A stretch of DNA of 17,259 nucleotides, taken from NCBI GenBank assembly GCA_014377155.1, contig JACMQD010000399.1:1-17259 (forward strand). Direction: 5' to 3'. This document shows, piece by piece, positions 15,194-17,259 of this stretch. The number at the start of each line of letters is the position of its first letter. Positions within the stretch are counted from its first letter, which is position 1. The translations under genes were made by a program, and so were the position numbers. This DNA comes from Herminiimonas sp. (lineage in GTDB: Bacteria; Pseudomonadota; Gammaproteobacteria; Burkholderiales; Burkholderiaceae). The notes under the pieces are model-generated. The model searched no databases. It was not told where the DNA came from and saw only the letters and a list, made by a program, of their open reading frames with translations.

Positions 15194-16525
15194 TCAGCGT
15201 ATCGGCATTCCCGCGATCCGCCCGCCCGCACCGCCGTCGGCCAGGGGATCAGGATCAGGCAGGCTCATCTGCTTAGCCCGCATCGGCTTGAGAACAAACC
15301 ATGCCATCAGCGCTGCGATCGCATTCATGATGCTGCCGACAATGAACACCGCATGCCAGTTGCCAGTCGCCGCCGTCAACACGCTCGACAAAGGTACCAG
15401 CAGCGATGCCGTCCCTTTTGCAGTGTAGAGGAGACCGGCATTTGCAGCTGCATACTTGGAACCGAATGTATCTGCACAGGTCGACGGAAACAAGCTGTAG
15501 ATCTCACCCCAAGCGAAGAAGACGATGCCGGTCAGGATCACGAAAGCAACCGGTTCATGACCAAACTGATACAGCGCCAGGATACCAACCGACTCCATCG
15601 AGAAGGCGATCAGCATCGTTTTTTCCCGGCCGATCTGGTCCGATACCCAGCCAAAGAAAGGGCGCGTCAGACCATTGAGGACGCGATCGATCGCCAAGGC
15701 AAACGTCAGGGCCGGCAGTACCAGCCCCATGATGTTGACTGGGATATCACCGATGTGGAAATCCTTGGCAATCGGTCCGAGCTGGGCAGTTGCCATCAGG
15801 CCACCGGCAGCGACCATCACGAACATCAGATACATCACCCAGAAAACCGGTTTGCGCACGATCTCGCTGGGCTTGTAGTCGCGTCTGGTTTGCTGGACGT
15901 TCGCCTTGATGGTCGCACCACCTTTGGTGACCACTGCCGGCGCGCGCTTGAGTCCAAACGAAATCAGGAATACCACGAGACCCTGGATGATGCCGAAATA
16001 CAGGAACGCCGCCTGGTAACCATCCGACTTGATCATCGCCGAAATCGGGATGATGGTCAGCGCAGAACCGGCACCGAATCCGGCAGCAGTCAATCCGGCG
16101 GCCAGCCCGCGACGATCCGGAAACCATTTCAACGCATTACCGACGCAGGTACCGTACACCGCACCGGCCCCGACACCACTGACCGCGGCTGCAAAATACA
16201 GCAGCGGTAACGTATTTGCATAGGAATTCATGATCCAGCCGATGCCGCATAGCAGGCCGCCACCCATGACGACCGGACGCGGACCGAATTTATCGACCAG
16301 ATACCCCTCGATCGGGACCAGCCAGGTCTCGGTCAGAACGAAGATCGTGAACGCGACCTGGATCGCCGCCCGGCTCCACCCGTACTTGTCAGCGATCGGA
16401 TTGACAAACAGCGTCCATCCGTACTGCAGGTTGGCAATCATCGCCATGCAGATGATGCCCATGAAGAGCTGAAGCCATCGAAACGAATTCGTGGATGCGG
16501 GCATCAGCGGGGGGGATTGCGACAT
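15194..16525 (-). CDS. oxlT: Oxalate/formate antiporter, MFS
   Basis: A 443-residue, 12-helix major facilitator protein that resembles Oxalobacter OxlT along its length. Diagnostic positions are kept: Arg288 in NGLTRPFFGWVSDQIGR and Lys370 in YTAKGTASLL correspond to Arg272 and Lys355, the two charges that hold the oxalate dicarboxylate. Also conserved are LVDKFGPR (76-83), the helix 2-3 MFS loop, and WFPDRRGLAAGLTAAGFG (134-151). It exchanges external oxalate for formate, and with Oxc inside the cell this makes a proton-motive cycle in Oxalobacter; here it may serve mainly for uptake. AAAGGAGA precedes the ATG. It stands alone between its own terminator and a promoter carrying the same palindrome as oxc. 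Related formate/oxalate-type MFS genes exist with other substrates, but the charged pair and the locus support oxalate. Confidence 0.92.
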   Translation of the reverse strand: MSQSPPLMPASTNSFRWLQLFMGIICMAMIANLQYGWTLFVNPIADKYGWSRAAIQVAFTIFVLTETWLVPIEGYLVDKFGPRPVVMGGGLLCGIGWIMNSYANTLPLLYFAAAVSGVGAGAVYGTCVGNALKWFPDRRGLAAGLTAAGFGAGSALTIIPISAMIKSDGYQAAFLYFGIIQGLVVFLISFGLKRAPAVVTKGGATIKANVQQTRRDYKPSEIVRKPVFWVMYLMFVMVAAGGLMATAQLGPIAKDFHIGDIPVNIMGLVLPALTFALAIDRVLNGLTRPFFGWVSDQIGREKTMLIAFSMESVGILALYQFGHEPVAFVILTGIVFFAWGEIYSLFPSTCADTFGSKYAAANAGLLYTAKGTASLLVPLSSVLTAATGNWHAVFIVGSIMNAIAALMAWFVLKPMRAKQMSLPDPDPLADGGAGGRIAGMPIR

Positions 16526-16659
16526 TGTGTTGTCTCCTTTGGTATGGGAAAGCGCCTTGGGGCGTCTTGTGTATGGTTTCCAAACTGCTTTCGATCGACG
16601 CTGAGCCGCGGTCCTTGCCGCGTTCGTTTTTCATGCCGTGGACGACTGTCAGCGCTGCG

Positions 16660-16701
16660 ATTGTGAAAGAAACGTTTTTTAATATCCTTGACTGCGGTCA
16701 A
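16660..16701 (-). promoter_or_regulatory. oxlT promoter with FNR-type operator
   Basis: TTGACTGCGGTCAA at 16688-16701 repeats the TTGAC-N4-GTCAA architecture found upstream of oxc. Read on the minus strand both sites begin TTGACC. Twenty-two bases after it comes CACAAT (16660-16665), matching 4 of 6 -10 positions including the last three. This is exactly the spacing for an activator centred at -41.5. No -35 box is present, in line with activator dependence. The leader to the oxlT ATG would be about 128 bases. Confidence 0.65.
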
Positions 16702-16917
16702 GATCGCCCGCTTTTTAAACTGCTAGCGAATTTGGCTTCGAATCCGGCAGAGATGGTAGCACCGGCATATCCGTTTGGGCATGGTTCGCAAAATGGAATT
16801 TTGCAGTGGCCCTCGCGAGCCCGCAAGCACCCTTGACCACTGCCGCACGCAGCCCGCTCCATCGCGGTCAGACAAAAAGGTGTTCAAAAAAAGCGCACCC
16901 CTGTCGCAGAGTGATCC

Positions 16918-16931
16918 GTATGTTCACATAC
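16918..16931. promoter_or_regulatory. Perfect 14-bp palindrome, possible operator
   Basis: GTATG-TTCA-CATAC has perfect 5-base arms with a 4-base spacer, the same geometry as the oxalate operators but a different arm sequence. It lies between the divergent oxlT and the gene at 17251. Protein unknown. Confidence 0.35.
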
Positions 16932-17016
16932 AGAATGTTTTTTTGCTAACACACAATCCCGGATTGCGTCTGCCCGCCACCGCACCAATCGGCTACTGCC
17001 AGGCAGCGCAGCGACG

Positions 17017-17054
17017 CCCGCCGATGGCGGGTGGCACCGCCCGCGAGCGGCGGT
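17017..17054 (+). other. Two adjacent GC-rich hairpins with a mutually exclusive alternative
   Basis: CCCGCC-GAT-GGCGGG (17017-17031) is followed by ACCGCC-N7-GGCGGT (17036-17054). The right arm of the first (GGCGG) can instead pair with the left arm of the second (CCGCC), so a 1:2 + 3:4 versus 2:3 switch is possible. No T-run follows. It could lie in the leader of the gene at 17251. Confidence 0.35.
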
Positions 17055-17122
17055 ACTACGCAGTTTCCCCTATGGACGCCGGTCTTTCACTCTGTCGCAT
17101 CGGCGCAAACGGGAGGCCAACA

Positions 17123-17254
17123 ATGCTTGATTCCAACTCCTGTTTGCAAGCAAACTTCCCGCGTGCCAATGAACCGGCATGCATTTTGCGAAACGCCAAC
17201 GCCATCAATGGAGTTGGCGCTATCAGTTACTACAATAAAGGAGATAGACAATGA
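17123..17254 (+). CDS. Possible 43-codon leader ORF
   Basis: ATG at 17123 follows GGGAGG at 7 bases. The frame (MLDSNSCLQANFPRANEPAC and onward, ending in SYYNKGDRQ) stops at TGA 17252-17254, overlapping the ATG of the next gene as ATGA. The good ribosome-binding site and exact overlap suggest a translated leader or coupled small protein. Against it: the next gene has its own strong Shine-Dalgarno within this frame, and the composition is unremarkable. The hairpin 17194-17219 (CGCCAAC/GTTGGCG) lies within it. Confidence 0.3.
   Translation: MLDSNSCLQANFPRANEPACILRNANAINGVGAISYYNKGDRQ
17194..17219 (+). other. Hairpin just upstream of the next gene's ribosome-binding site
   Basis: CGCCAAC and GTTGGCG form a 7-bp stem; CC/GG can extend it inside the 12-base loop. 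It ends 18 bases before the AAAGGAG. Function, if any, unknown. Confidence 0.4.
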
Positions 17255-17259
17255 AGAAG
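17251..17259 (+). CDS. Start of an unidentified gene, cut by window edge
   Basis: ATGAAGAAG (Met-Lys-Lys) is preceded by AAAGGAGA at 7 bases, an excellent ribosome-binding site. Lys-Lys at the second and third positions is common in signal peptides, so an exported or outer-membrane protein such as a porin is possible, but three codons cannot decide this. Confidence 0.6.

Larger units (their letters stand above)
16526..17250. other. 725-base intergenic region between oxlT and the next gene
   Basis: No full-size gene is convincing. From left to right it holds the oxlT leader and promoter (to 16701), a perfect palindrome GTATG-N4-CATAC (16918-16931), a dyad CAATCC-C-GGATTG (16954-16966), two adjacent GC-rich hairpins (17017-17031 and 17036-17054), a possible 43-codon leader frame (17123-17254), and a hairpin just before the ribosome-binding site of the next gene (17194-17219). 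The open frame 16495-16836 on the plus strand runs over the oxlT start and promoter and is not credible. Confidence 0.6.

Noticed and set aside
16495..16836. 113-codon plus-strand open frame over the oxlT start
   Set aside because: It would overlap the oxlT start codon, leader and promoter; no ribosome-binding site or family resemblance.
1..17259. CRISPR arrays, insertion sequences, rRNA or tRNA genes
   Set aside because: Looked for regular short repeats, transposase motifs, terminal inverted repeats and tRNA-like folds; none found.

Overview
The window comes from a GC-rich proteobacterial chromosome, most likely a betaproteobacterium of the order Burkholderiales, family Oxalobacteraceae or close to it. 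This placement rests on the style of the proteins (oxalate genes close to Oxalobacter but with an aerobic bd oxidase, DUF1501/DUF1800 pair, HPP-CBS protein), not on a database search. The dominant theme is oxalate catabolism.

Layout from left to right. (1) 1-86, minus: first codons of a second formyl-CoA transferase, cut by the window edge. (2) 191-2350: an exported DUF1501 protein, a wrecked DUF1800 partner gene (5' truncated, internal deletion with frame change), and a short degenerate acyl-carrier-protein-like fragment on the plus strand. (3) 2419-3627, plus: HPP-CBS membrane protein. (4) 3675-7745: the oxalate core, with the minus-strand operon oxc-frc ending in a strong terminator, and a divergent Crp/Fnr-family regulator. 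(5) 7871-10200: small proteins of unknown function, including an unlisted 55-residue gene followed by a strong terminator, and an ankyrin-like protein. (6) 10220-12869, minus: cioA-cioB plus a 54-residue DUF2474 gene overlapping cioB (cyanide-insensitive type bd quinol oxidase). (7) 13045-14912, minus: a fumarylacetoacetate-hydrolase family gene followed by a panE-type ketoacid reductase. (8) 15194-16525, minus: oxlT, the oxalate/formate antiporter. (9) 16526-17250: a long structured intergenic region leading to a plus-strand gene whose first three codons close the window.

How it works together: OxlT would exchange external oxalate for internal formate. Frc moves CoA from formyl-CoA to oxalate. 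Oxc decarboxylates oxalyl-CoA to formyl-CoA and CO2, regenerating the CoA donor and consuming a proton.

The most interesting observation is regulatory. A 14-bp perfect-arm palindrome of FNR type, TTGAC-N4-GTCAA, lies upstream of oxc (7012-7025) and again about 9.7 kb away upstream of oxlT (16688-16701). In both places it sits 22 or 23 bases before a plausible -10 box, the geometry of a class II Crp/Fnr-activated promoter. The regulator encoded divergently from oxc carries the E-x-x-S-R recognition-helix signature used by FNR to read TTGA half-sites, but lacks the FNR iron-sulfur cysteines. I infer a dedicated oxalate regulon run by this protein.
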